The translations under genes were made by a program, and so were the position numbers. From contig CM019238.1 of the NCBI GenBank assembly GCA_009741485.1, positions 10,246,701-10,310,700 of the forward strand: DNA of 64,000 nt, given 5' to 3'. This DNA comes from Malurus cyaneus samueli. Taxonomy: Eukaryota > Chordata > Aves > Passeriformes > Maluridae. Positions 39,055 to 50,855 of the stretch are shown one piece after another (position 1 is the stretch's first letter; the number at the start of each line of letters is the position of its first letter). The notes beneath the pieces were generated by a model. The model had not been told where the DNA came from, made no database searches, and saw only the letters and a program-made list of their open reading frames with translations.

Positions 39055-39104
39055 AAGCACCAGCAAAAAATGGAGATGGGAAATCTGCAACAGAAAAACC
39101 ATAG
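39055..39104 (+). CDS. Tentative terminal coding segment
   Basis: The acceptor agtttcctcttttctag at 39038-39054 is followed by an open segment that, entered in phase 1, reads APAKNGDGKSATEKP and then TAG at 39102-39104. The composition is low-complexity and charged, plausible for a disordered C-terminus. It fits the phase of the 35709-35768 exon and of the 37765-37873 exon in its fully open frame. A possible polyadenylation hexamer AATAAA occurs near 39809. No family is recognised. Confidence 0.3.
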
Positions 39105-42100
39105 AAGATCGACATCAGTATTTGTTGATATCTAGGTTTTATTTCCTTTTACTTTTTTAAACTAGAATTTTGAAACCATCCACTTGCAGAAATTTGCATT
39201 TTATGAGAACAAAATGTGATGAGATTGTTTTAGGTAACTTACCTCTTTTTCCTCAGCTTGTAGCATCTAAAACCAACCGTGCTTGTCATCTTCTCAGTAA
39301 TTTCTCATCATTGAAGTTAAAATATAATCTAAGTTTGCACCAAATGAGCTGTTTCCAAGATGAGTTTGCCAAACTCCGTATTGCAGTGGGATTTCTGCAA
39401 TTATGATTAGATACTGTCAGACAAAAATGATCTCTGGAATACAAGTGAATGCAGCATTGATTAGCTTCCCTGAATCCCACAAGAGGTTAGGAGCAGCACA
39501 ACTTGCATTTAATCTCTGTATCTCTGTCTCTGCCAACCACAGTTGTGCTGGTGGATCAGCACAATGAAAAGGGGATGAAGAGAGGAGAAACAAGGGGCTG
39601 GTGGAGGACTTTTCTATTACTAGGGACTGATGTGCTTTAGGATGTTGTTGGTACTCACCAGAGGTCTCAGAACTGATGAATCGATTGTTTGTGGAGCTGC
39701 ATCCCTTCCAGAGGACAGAAATCACCAGAACAAGGGTTTGTGTGTGCTAATTATTTTTACTGCTCCCCACTGTTTTTAGCTGATTATTGGTTCTCACACC
39801 AAAAGGTGAAATAAACAGGCAAAGGCAGCATTTGTCTTAGACCTGCCTGAGAAATTCCCAGTGGGAAACAGATATTTCCACTATCCATTAGTGGATTTTA
39901 CATTCCTGCTCCACAAACTGTTCTGCACATGAAGAAAGGCTCTCCATTTGAGCAGTTTCCCTAATAAGCTTCATAGCTGTTTGCTGGATTAAGGCAAAGT
40001 TAAGATTTGTGTCTGATTTTAATTAATCCCAAACAGTGCTTCCCTTTCTCCTGTTGGCCAGTCAAGAGGAACAGGTAAATAGTCAACATGTTGTATCTTT
40101 TTACTCTTTTAGAGAAATATTATGCCTACTGCAGGAAAATGTTACCTGTGCTGTAAAGCTGTTGTGTTATTCTTTGGGGAAGGAAATTCTTATTTTCCCA
40201 TCCCTATACCTATCAGTTTTCTTTCACTCTGTGCATGCAAAATGCTTAATAATTTTATCTTCAGCTTTCAAGCATAAAAGTGAGAAAGTTACCCTATTCC
40301 AAACTTAACTACTTGTGTATGTTGTTGGTATCAAATAAGATTACTGCCTGGAAGATAGCGCATTTATCTTTCACTTGAAATAACCCAGGAGAATGTCAGA
40401 TGCAAAATGATTCTTGAAATTTTGGCATTTACTGCTGCTTTATACTCTGTGTGTGCAGCTTCAGTCAACAGCAGCGACATTATTGTGTGAGTCCCTCCAA
40501 CTGAAGGGAATTGGCACTCTGCTAAAAACCCCTCTTTGCAGGGCTGAACGGGAAATATGTTACTGTGCAGCTCTGTGTTTGTCTCCTGAAAAGGGGCGCT
40601 CAGAATCATGGCTGCAGGATTCTCTCCTTGTCAGTTTATTCCTTCCTGCAGCTAATCCCTCATCCAGCATTATCCGGCTGCTGATGTCCTCCTGGTTCCT
40701 TTCACAACAGGCACTCTTTGCTTTGGCTGCTGTCCCGTGTAAATGCAGTCCTGCCAAGTCCCTCTGCGATGAGATCCTTTCCGTGCTCTGCAGCAGCAGC
40801 ATCATCTCCCTCCTCACAGCTCAGCACTGCTGCCTCTCCCTGCTCCAGGGGTGTGGGTGCTGTGCACAGCCCCCAGGCAGCAGGGCACGGGGGAGGCAGC
40901 CTGGGTGACATTCTGGAGTCCTGCAGAGCTGTCATTGTCACCAAGCTGGATCCTTGTGCCCACCCGCAATGGGGTTCTCTGTCAGCCTTCCATCACTGCT
41001 GAAATTAATGGCTGGGGAGAGTTGATGGGGTTTTCAGAGATGGACTTTGTTTTCAGCCTTATTTTCTCTCGATGGTGGTCACCACAGGGTGTCTTCTGAG
41101 CAGGAGCACACACACACACACATACACGTGCTTAGTTGTCACGTGTGGCCATATTTCTTAAAGATCACACCCGAATCTGTGCTGCTATATAGGAAAGACA
41201 AGACATAAAGTCGATAAATGTGACTTTACACAGCTATAAATCCTCCCTCCTGTCACCTTCCCATTCAGGCAAGGAAGATGTGAGAATGATGTGGGCTCAG
41301 AAGCAGAGGTTCATGGCCAGGCTGGGGCTCTGCTGATCACAGCAGGGATGATGGCCCCTTCTGGAACCAGCTGTGTTAGTGGTAGGGTTCATGAGGGCAA
41401 CTCACGCCCCAAAACCACCTTCTTCCTGCTAGAGGCTGCTCACTTTGTATCCCAGCAAGTTACTCAGGTGGAAGCTCTGTAATTTCTGCTGTTTAAAGTC
41501 AAGCCAAACCTTTCCTATTTGACTGAAGAGGGGCAGAGTGCAAGGCACTCAAGCAGCAGATCCATCAGTCCTTGGGAGGTGAGAAAAGAGCAGCTGGGAG
41601 AGCAGCCTCAGCTGGTGGCTGTCAGAGGAGGATGTTTGGCTGCAATCTAATTGTAATGGATGTGGGTGAGTCCACACTTAGATTGATTAAAATTGATTAA
41701 GAAAGTGTACCTGGGGACTCTTTCAAAGCTAACTGAAGTCGGTGGAAAACAATGCCTTTTACTGAATTCTCTGACATCAGGTTCAAGCCCTAGAATATCC
41801 CATCATGGAATAATTTGGTTAGCAGAAAAAATGGGGAGATTTAGCAAATCAAGGATTGGAGAACTAAATGGGGTTTGAAGTGGTGCATTTGATTCTTGGC
41901 TCTCCACAGACTTACTGATTGACATTTCCCAGGTTCACTGGTCTCTTGGACATCCCTCTCTAGTATGGACAGGTATCACAGTAGGAATAATTTTTCTCTC
42001 TCCCATTTTTATCGAGGTCAGCTCTCTCTTTCACTGTTTCTACAACACACAGGAGGTTTTAGCTGGAGTCCCTGGCCTGCTTTACCAGACATTAAAAAAA

Positions 42101-43793
42101 CAACAACAAAAAGGAGGTCACAAACCAAGGCCAAAGCAGGGCTCTTTATTTCTTTACTGGTACATCAGAAACTAGCCCAAGGCTTGGTGCATGGCAGGCT
42201 GTTCCTACAGTTCCTCTGAAGGCTGATCTCTCCTGCTCTGTATTCAACTCCAGGAATACCACATTTCTCTTTTCCTTCCTACTGAGCCTACCTAAAGACT
42301 GATAGTTGTACAGCATACTACTCTTGTCTGTGAAATTGATTATTTTTCACAATAGGCTGAGACAACATCAGAATAAGGGAAACAAAGTTACTTTTAAAAA
42401 CAAAAAATCGGTCAGCAATATATTCCCCTATATTTTTATGAATAATATATAGATTCATATACTGAGCATAATAATTATTTTTTGTCTTGGTATGAAATGC
42501 TGAAGAATGTCTCATAATACCACTTTATCTATGTTCAATTATAATTTCAAGGTATTGTTAAATACAGCTTCACCTAACTGTATATTTCAGTCCATGGGTT
42601 GTTTTATTTCTAGGCTTTAAATCTTTTAATTCAGCTAAAAAAGTGACTTTAGTAAATGACTTAATGAATAATTTAAAAAATAGCACTTTTACACTGTAAT
42701 CATGCCCAGAGAAATGAAAGAGTAGCTGAAGTGTCAGAGGTTATAAATTGCAGCAATGGTATCTGCAACTTGGGGAAGTCGGTATCACCTGGAAAAGTGA
42801 GGTCTCCTGGCAACATTTTGTCTCTTTCAAATTAGTTAAAAGGATTAGCCAGTGAAAAGTAAAAAAATGGGCTAGTTTATTGATATTTGTCACATTCTTG
42901 CTGTACAGTAGTTTTGCTCTTTTACTGTATAGAGGAAATAATACCTTTTCCCACGTCTGGGACTGGGAAAAGTCACAGTGTTTGGTTGTTCTTGGCCTCA
43001 CCTTGCAGGACAACGTGGCTGAATGTTGTCTCCCCGAGTTTACAGAGGCTTTGAAGGATGGTTATACTCAGAAAAAATGCCGAAAAATGCCACTTTTGTC
43101 GTCCTTGTATGATGTGTAGCTCGAATTTGCTTTGCCTGTCGGTAACAATGTTTCTAATTGTCAGTTCTGCATCCGCGATAAAGACCCGAAAGCAGAGCTG
43201 AGTGTTTTCTTGACTTTGACACCAAGAATTGCAAAGATGCTGATGTAGCTGAGGTGAACAGTGGGTGACTGATCAGGATCTGGCTTTTCTCAGCTGCTCT
43301 GGCTTGGGGGGAGGATGCTGAGGGGATGCTAATTTCCCTGGTGAGGGTCTCTTGAAGGAGGTTTCCTAAGGCTGGCTGGTGTTTCGGTTTTGAGCTCCTC
43401 ACTGTTGCGTTGCTCGGTGCTCGCACGGGTCACATGTGGCAGTGACGATCGCACACCCTGTGACAGACACAGCACCGCTCGGAATAAGCAGCGGCACGGT
43501 AAAGTCCTGAAGTGCGCTCACAGAAATTTGTCCCGTGATTTTTCTGCCTTGTCTCAGTTGCCTGACAAAAACTGTGTCTTCCTGTGAATCCGAGCAAAAT
43601 GCAGCAGATTATATTCTGCATGGAGCTATTCTAAGATATTTAAAAGCGAATAAAAAGCAGCACAGGGAAACTAAAAATAATACTTCTATTCTGTGGAAAG
43701 CACGGATGTGCCATGTCAGAAGCAGAGTTAGGGAAGAGAAACTTGGCCTGGTCCAATTCAAGGCAGTCTGGTTAAATTGATGCTAATGATGGT
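39105..43793. other. Gap between tentative gene and CpG island
   Basis: No exon or repeat family was recognised except a short CA microsatellite. A moderately GC-rich patch is present at about 40600-40960. CpG content begins to rise at about 43380-43560, ahead of the island. Confidence 0.5.
41107..41122. repeat. (CA)8 microsatellite
   Basis: Eight uninterrupted CA units are followed by an imperfect tacac extension. Confidence 0.9.
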
Positions 43794-44039
43794 GTGAAAT
43801 TGTGCAGCGGGTTTGAAAGCCGCTTTTCCCCGTTCAGCGCAAACGCTGTAACCCCAGGGGTGCGCTGCCCCGCTGTCCGGCGCAGTGAAAACGCCGCGAG
43901 TTGCGCGGACAGCCCCAGTCCAGGGCAGTCCTGCCCGGGCAGGGGCAGAGGGACCCCGGGTGATGTTCCCGAAGTGTTCGCATTCGCCCACGACCCTCGG
44001 GGAGCCCCGGCCCCGGTGTGCGCTGGCACCCCACGCTGC

Positions 44040-44096
44040 CCCCGGTGCGGGGCGGTTCAGCGCCGCCCGTTCCGATCCGCGCCGTGCCAGATCCCG
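44040..44096 (+). other. Alternative first-exon end
   Basis: ATCCCG/gtaagg at 44091-44102 is a strong donor within the CpG island. The start of such an exon cannot be fixed from sequence. It may represent an alternative promoter or first exon of the same rightward gene. Confidence 0.3.
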
Positions 44097-44499
44097 GTAA
44101 GGCACGACCCCTCCGCCGCCGCTCCCTCCATCCCTCTCTCGGCCGTGCCGTTTCTTCTGCCGCGATCGGAGCCGCACGGGTCCCTTGCTCTCCCCTTCCC
44201 CGCCGGGTGCCGGGGGTTTCATCCCGCCCGGCGCGGTGCGGGCGTGCGCGGGGCGCTCCCGGTGCCGGTGCCGGGGGGGTGCAGCGCGGAGGCGCGGCCC
44301 AGGGGCGCTGCGGGCGCGGCGGCTCGCGCTGCTCTGCGCGGGGCGGGCGGGCGCACCTGGCGCGCGCGGGGCTGTGGGCGGATCTGTGGGGCCGGGACTG
44401 GGGCGGATCTGGGGCGATCTTGGGGCTGTGGTCCGTGGGGCCGGCCCGCTCCCCCGCTCCGCGCCCGCGCGCGCCTGCGCCCCACCCGAGCCGGCCGGA

Positions 44500-44602
44500 G
44501 CCGCGCCCCGCCACACGGACCTTGCCCGCCCCGGCCCCGCACCGCACCGCCGCTCTCCCGCAGCCCGCCGGCATGGAGCCCTAGAGGGGAGCCGCTGGGG
44601 AG
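44500..44602 (+). other. Non-coding first exon (start approximate)
   Basis: The string GGGGAG/gtgagc gives a good donor, with the exon ending at 44602. The 5' edge is set arbitrarily within the GC-box-rich core and could lie anywhere upstream to about 44450. The exon contains a minimal upstream open reading frame, ATG GAG CCC TAG, at 44573-44584, so the real start codon must be in a later exon. Joined to the acceptor at 56421, it would form a spliced 5' leader with an intron of about 11.8 kb. Confidence 0.5.
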
Positions 44603-47348
44603 GTGAGCCCTGCGCGCGCGCTTCTCGCGGCACTTCTCCCTTTTCATTCAGGAAAATTAAAAAAAATAAATCTTCCTTCAGAAAAAAAGAAAAGTTCGTT
44701 CCTCCTCGGTGCCGCCGCGCGCGGGACGGGGCTGAGGTGCGGCTGCTGCCGCGTCCCCCGCAGCTCCGGCACTCCGGCCCCGGGTGCCGCTGGTGCCGGG
44801 GCGCTCCCGAGGGGCTCCGGACAGGGATCGCCGCAGCTCCGGCTCTCCGTCCCGGTGCCGCCGCTGTCGGAGCGGATGCTCGGGGCCGGAGCCGTCTGTG
44901 CCGGCGCGGCCGCTCCGCCGCTCCCGGATCGAGCCCTGCTGCTGCTGGAGGCGCCGGGAGTGTTTTTTGTCGGGAAGGGGGTGTCTTGATTGGTACCGAG
45001 CACCGCGAACGCGCCTAGGGCTTCCCGGCAAAAGTGTTACTGCCGGGGATTTGAAATAAAAACACGGGAGCAGCTGCCTTTTGGGATGTTGCAGCTCAGA
45101 GGAATCTGTTGAAGACGTGCTGGTGCTTTGGAGACTTGTCTGCTCTGAGGTACCGTGGTAGGTGCTGCACAGTGGGACTTGAAACCTTTCTCTGCCTCTG
45201 AAAGTTCCGCGACAATAAAGCTGCTCTGTTTGCCTTTGGAGTCTGATGGAAATCTGCTAAAGGGCACCGAACCTTTCTCAAGCGGCTCGGATTCAGCGGC
45301 TGTTTTCAGAGAGCCCGTCCCTGGACTGCTGTCTCTGCTAGCATTCAAAGAATCAAAAGTTTCTGGTGGAAAATGCTGTAAGCTGCCGTTTCTCAAAGTT
45401 GTAGTAAGGTCTGTGTACTTTTGGCAATTTCTGCGCCTGCTGGATTAACACCTAAACTTGGGTTTGTACCGTGAGGGAAAACGCATTGTGGCAGGAGCCA
45501 GCACTTTGTAGCGCTCCTCGGCGGTATTTATACTCTCTTGTTTTCATCCTGATTATTTAAAAAAAACAATACCGTATATTTTAGTCTGTATGTATGGTTT
45601 GTGGATGTTTCAATATTCCTACACCAGTGCAGGTAGATTTGAGGTGTTTCGGGGAATTGTTGGTGGTGGGGGCAGGCTCGGGAGCGGGCAGGGCTGAGGG
45701 GAAGGGCAGTTTCAGGGCTCCTAGGTGCCATGTGAGTGTGGTTGTTGCAGTCACGCCCGAGAGGGGCACTCATTCGCCCCGAACTCCTCCTGTCCGTGCT
45801 GAAAAGGGGACGCTGATTCTCACCAGGGCTAAACCTGCGCAGCTGCGTGGCTCTCTGGTGTCCGTAAGAGCAGGTGGCTGCCCGCCCTGCCTCTGTGCCG
45901 TGCATAGGAAGGGGCTTACCCTCCCGAGGCAGGAGCGGGTCAGCCCTGCCTGGGGGGGACATGGTGTCTGAAAAGCTTTGCTCATGCCAGAGCCGAGGCT
46001 GGAGGTAAGTCTGGGGTGGAAGCTGACAGCGAGGCAAGCGCTGGCTTTGCGATAGAGTGACTGCAGAAGAGACAGTGGGACACGCAGAGATTTGGGATTT
46101 TGGGCTCCCTAAACCAGCGGGGTGTAATGCATGTGCAGTGAGAGAGTGGAGGGTTCTGGCAGTTCACCAAGGCACAGGCAGTGCTCTTCAGGATTTGGCA
46201 AGTCCGAGGTTCATCGGGGTTGTAAGTGGCGATGTGCAGGATGGCTTTCTGAGAAATTACTAAGGATTGCTTCCTTCTGTGGATGGCTCTCTGGGCAGAG
46301 GAGACTTCTTGCAGTGGGAGGATGGGGGCTTGGGCCGACCTCCCCGCAGAGTGCTTGTGTTGCTAGGCAGCAGCTTGCACCTCCAGCCTGCTCCAGATCC
46401 GAGTCTGTGAGGGGAGACCTTCCTCTCCTGAACTAAACCTTTCTAAATGGTGACCAAGGATGGAAAGCACATATCCTGGGTGTGTGTGCACTTCTGGCTT
46501 GCTCCTGGGCATTGGGGAGGGGTGGTCAGCTGGGAATGTTCAGGGTTCTTAGCTGATAGACTTCCTTGTGCTCACCCACCTAGCTGGGCTGCAGGTGAGC
46601 ACAGGAGAGAGAGATCAATCTTTGATTGTTCCATTTGTGAGGCTCAAGTGTTCTCTGCAGGCCACCCTTTTCCTTTCACAGTACCTGGGAGCTCATAGGA
46701 CGTTTATCTTCTACTTGGTGAAGTTTGGTGACTGATGCTTTAGCAGTTCAGCACAAGAGGTAGGGAAGGCAGGCCAGGTGTGCCACATTAATGCATTTAG
46801 CCAGCTGGAGTCAATTTTAGTGGGTGCAACACAATTTCTGGAGCCTCAGTGCACACATGGCATGGGCCAGCACTGTCTGAACTGCTCTATCTCACTGAGC
46901 AGAGCGATGGAAAGCCTTTCAATCTTCAGAGCTGCCAGTCTGGTGGCTGCACTTCAGAACAGCACAGGAGCTGCAACTTTTGGAAACCAGCGTGGGGTGA
47001 CTGACTGCTCTCCAAACAGAATTCAGATGAGAAAAGAGCCTGAAAGAGTCAGGAGGGATTCACATTCTGGTGTGGTGGAGGTGAGCTCAGCAGAAGGGCA
47101 GTTCTTGTGGTGCAGATCCCTTCTGGTCAGGCAGGGATTGGTGGTGTGGGAGAGGGAGGAGGAAGTTTCCCGGTATCATGGGGGCTGGAGGCCTGGGCCT
47201 CAGAAGAAGCTGGGCTTGGCAGGTTTAAGCCTGGATGGGGCTGCCTGGAGTGGAGGCAGGTAGGAGAACACTTGCTGGTCTCAGGATGTCATGGGTGTAG
47301 TCCTGTGCCACTGTGGGACAAGCTTGAGCCGTGGAGGCTTTGGCAGTT

Positions 47349-47365
47349 GTGTGTGTGTGTGTGTG
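47349..47365. repeat. (GT)8 microsatellite
   Basis: An uninterrupted alternating GT tract of about 8.5 units. It encodes an artificial CVCV-type peptide in overlapping frames. Confidence 0.9.
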
Positions 47366-48381
47366 CCTGGAGGTGTTGGCAGCTGCTGGAGCAGGGTGTG
47401 TGTGAGGAGCCCAGCAGAGATGCAGACAGGCTGCTGGGGAGCAAGGAGGAGGGAACGGGGATTGCATGAGAGGCCCATACCCCTTGAGATGCTCCTCTGC
47501 TTGGGGCTGACAGGAGCATCCAGGCTTTCTGGATGGGATGTTCCTGTTGTGTTGGTTTGCCTAGCCAGAGTAATTGTTTTTCCTGACTGTTCTCAGCTGT
47601 TTCCTTGGGAGAAAAGAATGCCTGTTAAAGTAATCACCTGAAGCTATGGAGAACAGTTACTTGCATGTGGCATTTGGAAGAGAGAGGCTGTTTAAAATTT
47701 TCTGTGCCTTGGGTCCTGGTGCCCTTGTGGGACCAGAGATGGAGGAAAAGTTCCAAGGGGCACGTGCAGCCAGTCATCCCTGCTGGCTGAGGTGGGAGGG
47801 ATGGCTGGGGCTGGTGGCCCTGGCCCGTGTGTGTGAGGGAAAAGGCTGGCAAGTTGTACTCACCGTGACAAGTACAAATAAAGCATTTGTAGTGTATGGA
47901 CTTTTCCTGATCTCCGAAACATTCAGGCTCTGAGTAATCTCTCACTTCAAACTGAGGCTCAAGCTGAAAATATCGAGGCATGCTAAATTGTGAACAACTG
48001 TTAAACTGCCTTAAAGGGCTGTATGGGAAACTGTGTCTGCTCTTCATTTCTAAGCCTTCCTCAAACAATGAGAGTCTGAGCTATTTATCAGGAGCTCTTC
48101 AGTGCTGGAAGGGGAAGTGAACATTTAAAGTGTATCACAAAATAAAGAGGCACTTTAAGAGGCAATTTGCTTTTCAGGATGTCCAACTAAAAATAAATCT
48201 TTCTTTAAACAGCCTTGAAAAGAAAACAGAGGGAAGAGATCCTGCCCTGGCTGAGAATAAGGAGAATCTTTTTGCTAGCTTTGATACTGAGGGTTTCCTG
48301 GTACTAGATCCAGGTAAAACCCCGTTGGAGTTGATGGAGGACTGAGGGATGTGTTATATTCGGTAACAAAACTGGTGAGAC

Positions 48382-48406
48382 AGAGAGAGAGAGAGACTGT
48401 GTGTGT
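48382..48406. repeat. (GA)n followed by (TG)n microsatellite
   Basis: About seven GA units run directly into ctgtgtgtg, a short compound dinucleotide repeat. Confidence 0.85.
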
Positions 48407-50812
48407 TAGAAACTTCTGCAAGGGGTTTGGCTAATTTTTTCCACCCCAAAAGCACTACAGAGAGCTCCTTCCACCCCTCTTCTCTTTGTTTTATGTAACA
48501 GTTAATTAGCCACGATGTCTATTTGACAAAGCAATTTCAGGGCGCATAAAATATGTATTTTACTTTTCTTTTGGCCGTATCAGAACAAAATTCCATTTTT
48601 CATAAAATGCATTAAAGCAGTTTTCTATAAGCAGTTTCTCATGCTTTTCAAATTCTGAGGGATGTTGTTTCTTTGCTTACTTAATTAAATTTTTATTTTT
48701 ACCCAGAAAAAAATCTGGCACTACATATATGTAAAGTCCAGTCTCTGGTTATATAAGGGAAAAAAAAAATCCCCATCAAGAATATGTTTATCCCTTTAAG
48801 GTACTGAGATGGTGCCGAGTTCAGTGAAAGCAACTTGCCTCTGCTGACGGCAAAGTGCCGTGTTGCCTTCTCTGGAACTGTGTTTTCTAAGTGGAAAACT
48901 GTAGAGGAGTGTTTTATAAGGAGCCTGACAGCTGGTATGTCATCTTTTCCTGTTAATTCTGTCTTTGAGCATTATGTATTAGTTGGGGAAGCGTGTGGCC
49001 ACGGATGCGATCAAGGAATGAATTTCTAAGCACAGCGTGTGTGGAATTGTGTTCTCACAGAGCCTGTTTCATTAATGTGCAGAAGGAAATGTGGACCAGA
49101 TTTGCCACAAATAGTGCAAATATTGTTATTCTGTGAATATTGCAGAGGCATCAGTGTGTATGAGAGCAGGGATAATGTCAATAGGGCTGCCAGTTACAGC
49201 TGCAGTGTCTCTGCTGTGTGGTCCTGGAAAGAGGACTGTTTTCAGGCTCTGTAAAAGCAGGGAACATTTCAGCATGCAGATGGCAGCCCAGTCTAAAATC
49301 TAGTTCTGTTTGTGCTGAGCACCTCCGTAACGAGCCTTGAGGAACACAGGGGGAGCGAGAGAAGTGGTGTGGGGGTAAAGAGGAGGGATGTGCTATCTGT
49401 CAGGACTGAGACCTCCCTTTGAACTGTCTCTCTCCATTTTTAATAGCTTTTCTGCAAAAGCTGCTTGGGGAGCAGGGTTGGAATGAGCATGGAAGAAGCA
49501 AAGCATCTAATCTTTTGGCTTAATAATGCTCCTGCGTAGGCAGCTGTGAATTGGACAGACTTCCTTATTGATATCAGAGCACAGAGCAGTGAGTGAAATT
49601 GGTGTGGGTGAGAATGGTCTTTTCTCATCTCTTTTAATCTGAAATGTCTTCTCCTTTTGTAGTTGAGGCTGTGTGGAGAGGACCTGTGAGGGCTGGCAGG
49701 GCCATCTATAGTGCTCAGGAGAAAAGAGCCGTGACCTGAGCAGTGGTGTTTGTTCTGGGTGTCAGCAGCTGAAGAGCTGGAGTCAGGTGAAGCCATGATT
49801 TTTCTAGAAAATTTAAGGGTTTTTTCAGTGACTCTGAAGCCTAAGAACTCTTATCAGCAACTTGCTTTTTTTCACTGAGAGATCTGAAAAGCAGGAGTCA
49901 GGGTCCTTTTCTCCTGTGCTGGCTTTCTTCATGCCCCAGGGTGGGCTGGCTGGGCTGAGTCTTAGAGTAGCCTCTGAGTTTGTCTCAGCCCAGAAGAAAT
50001 TTGCCAGCCTGGGACAGTGCTCAGCAGTCTTGTCAGATTTAAGAAACTTTTGTGGTCACCCGTGGCTGGGGCTTGTCTCTCCCCTCGAAGGCTGTAGTTA
50101 CTGCTGCACTTTACTCTGCGTTGGGAACTCCCTGGTGTAACTGCATCAGTTCTAGGACTTAGGCTGATTCAAGATGATTCTTAAAATTACTCCCCTTTCC
50201 TCAGTGCTAGTGTACATATTTAGCTAGCGTACATGTTTAGCAAGTATAGATTGTCTCACATTTTCTCCTCTCCCCCAGTGGGCTTTTCTGTAATCTTTTA
50301 AGTACTTCTGCAAAGTGGTGAGAGGCTAAACCCCACTCTGTAAACCTAGACTCTGGATGTGAGAGTCTTTACATTTCCTACGGTACTTTGTGTTGCCTGA
50401 ACTACTGTATTGATTAAACCACAATCTGCAGAAGTAAATATATGTAGAATATTAATAGCTTTTACTCTAGGGGGAGAAAAGGCTGTAAATTAATTGATCC
50501 ATTATGTTGACCTCATAAACTGTGAAGGCTTGCAGTACAGCTGTAATCCTCCTCCCACAACACTAATTTCACTTTGAATGTCTGTAGAAGGCCTGGACTA
50601 CTCAAATTTAAAAGCTGTGACACTAGACAAGCATATCCATCTATCCTAGGATATGTAGTTAGAATGTTGTCATGTTAAGGCTGAACAGCAGTTCTCTGTA
50701 GAATCCAGGGTAGTGCTGAATCAGTACATCACTGATGGTGCAGCTGGGCATGAGGCTTAAAAAACAATAGCTAACTTTCCCACTCCTTTGTTGTTCTCAT
50801 TCCTTCTTACAG

Positions 50813-50855
50813 TTGCTTTCTGTGTTTCCAAGTGCAAGAGCTGCTGCAATGAAGG
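50813..50855 (+). other. Candidate alternative 5'-UTR exon
   Basis: The tract tttgttgttctcattccttcttacag ends at 50812 and a strong donor AAGG/gtgagt begins at 50856, giving a 43-base exon. It contains an ATG at 50849-50851. If spliced to 56421, that ATG opens a nine-codon upstream frame whose TGA (56441-56443) overlaps the main start codon in the arrangement ATGA. The exon lies between the CpG island and the first coding exon on the same strand, so it is plausibly an optional leader exon of that gene. Confidence 0.35.

Larger units (their letters stand above)
43794..45060. promoter_or_regulatory. CpG-island promoter
   Basis: CpG dinucleotides and G+C jump abruptly here and fall away after about 45060; the densest part is 43980-44560. 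GC boxes (gggcggg and ccgcccc types) are abundant, for example near 44340 and 44525, and there is no TATA box at the expected place. This is the signature of a broad vertebrate CpG-island promoter. Plus-strand splice donors at 44097 and 44603 place at least two alternative first-exon ends inside the island. They also suggest that transcription runs rightward, toward the coding exon at 56421. Divergent leftward transcription is possible but no minus-strand exon was found. Confidence 0.85.

Noticed and set aside
40414..40908. 164-codon open frame on the plus strand
   Set aside because: Ser/Cys/Leu-rich frame in a GC-richer patch with competing open frames on both strands and no exon signals.
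43758..45031. Several overlapping open frames of 120-291 codons on both strands in the CpG island
   Set aside because: High G+C removes stop codons by composition alone. The peptides are Ala/Arg/Pro/Gly-rich, overlap in many frames and lack splice logic.
46778..47263. 161-codon open frame on the plus strand
   Set aside because: No acceptor or donor of quality at its edges. It overlaps other chance frames in a G-rich stretch.
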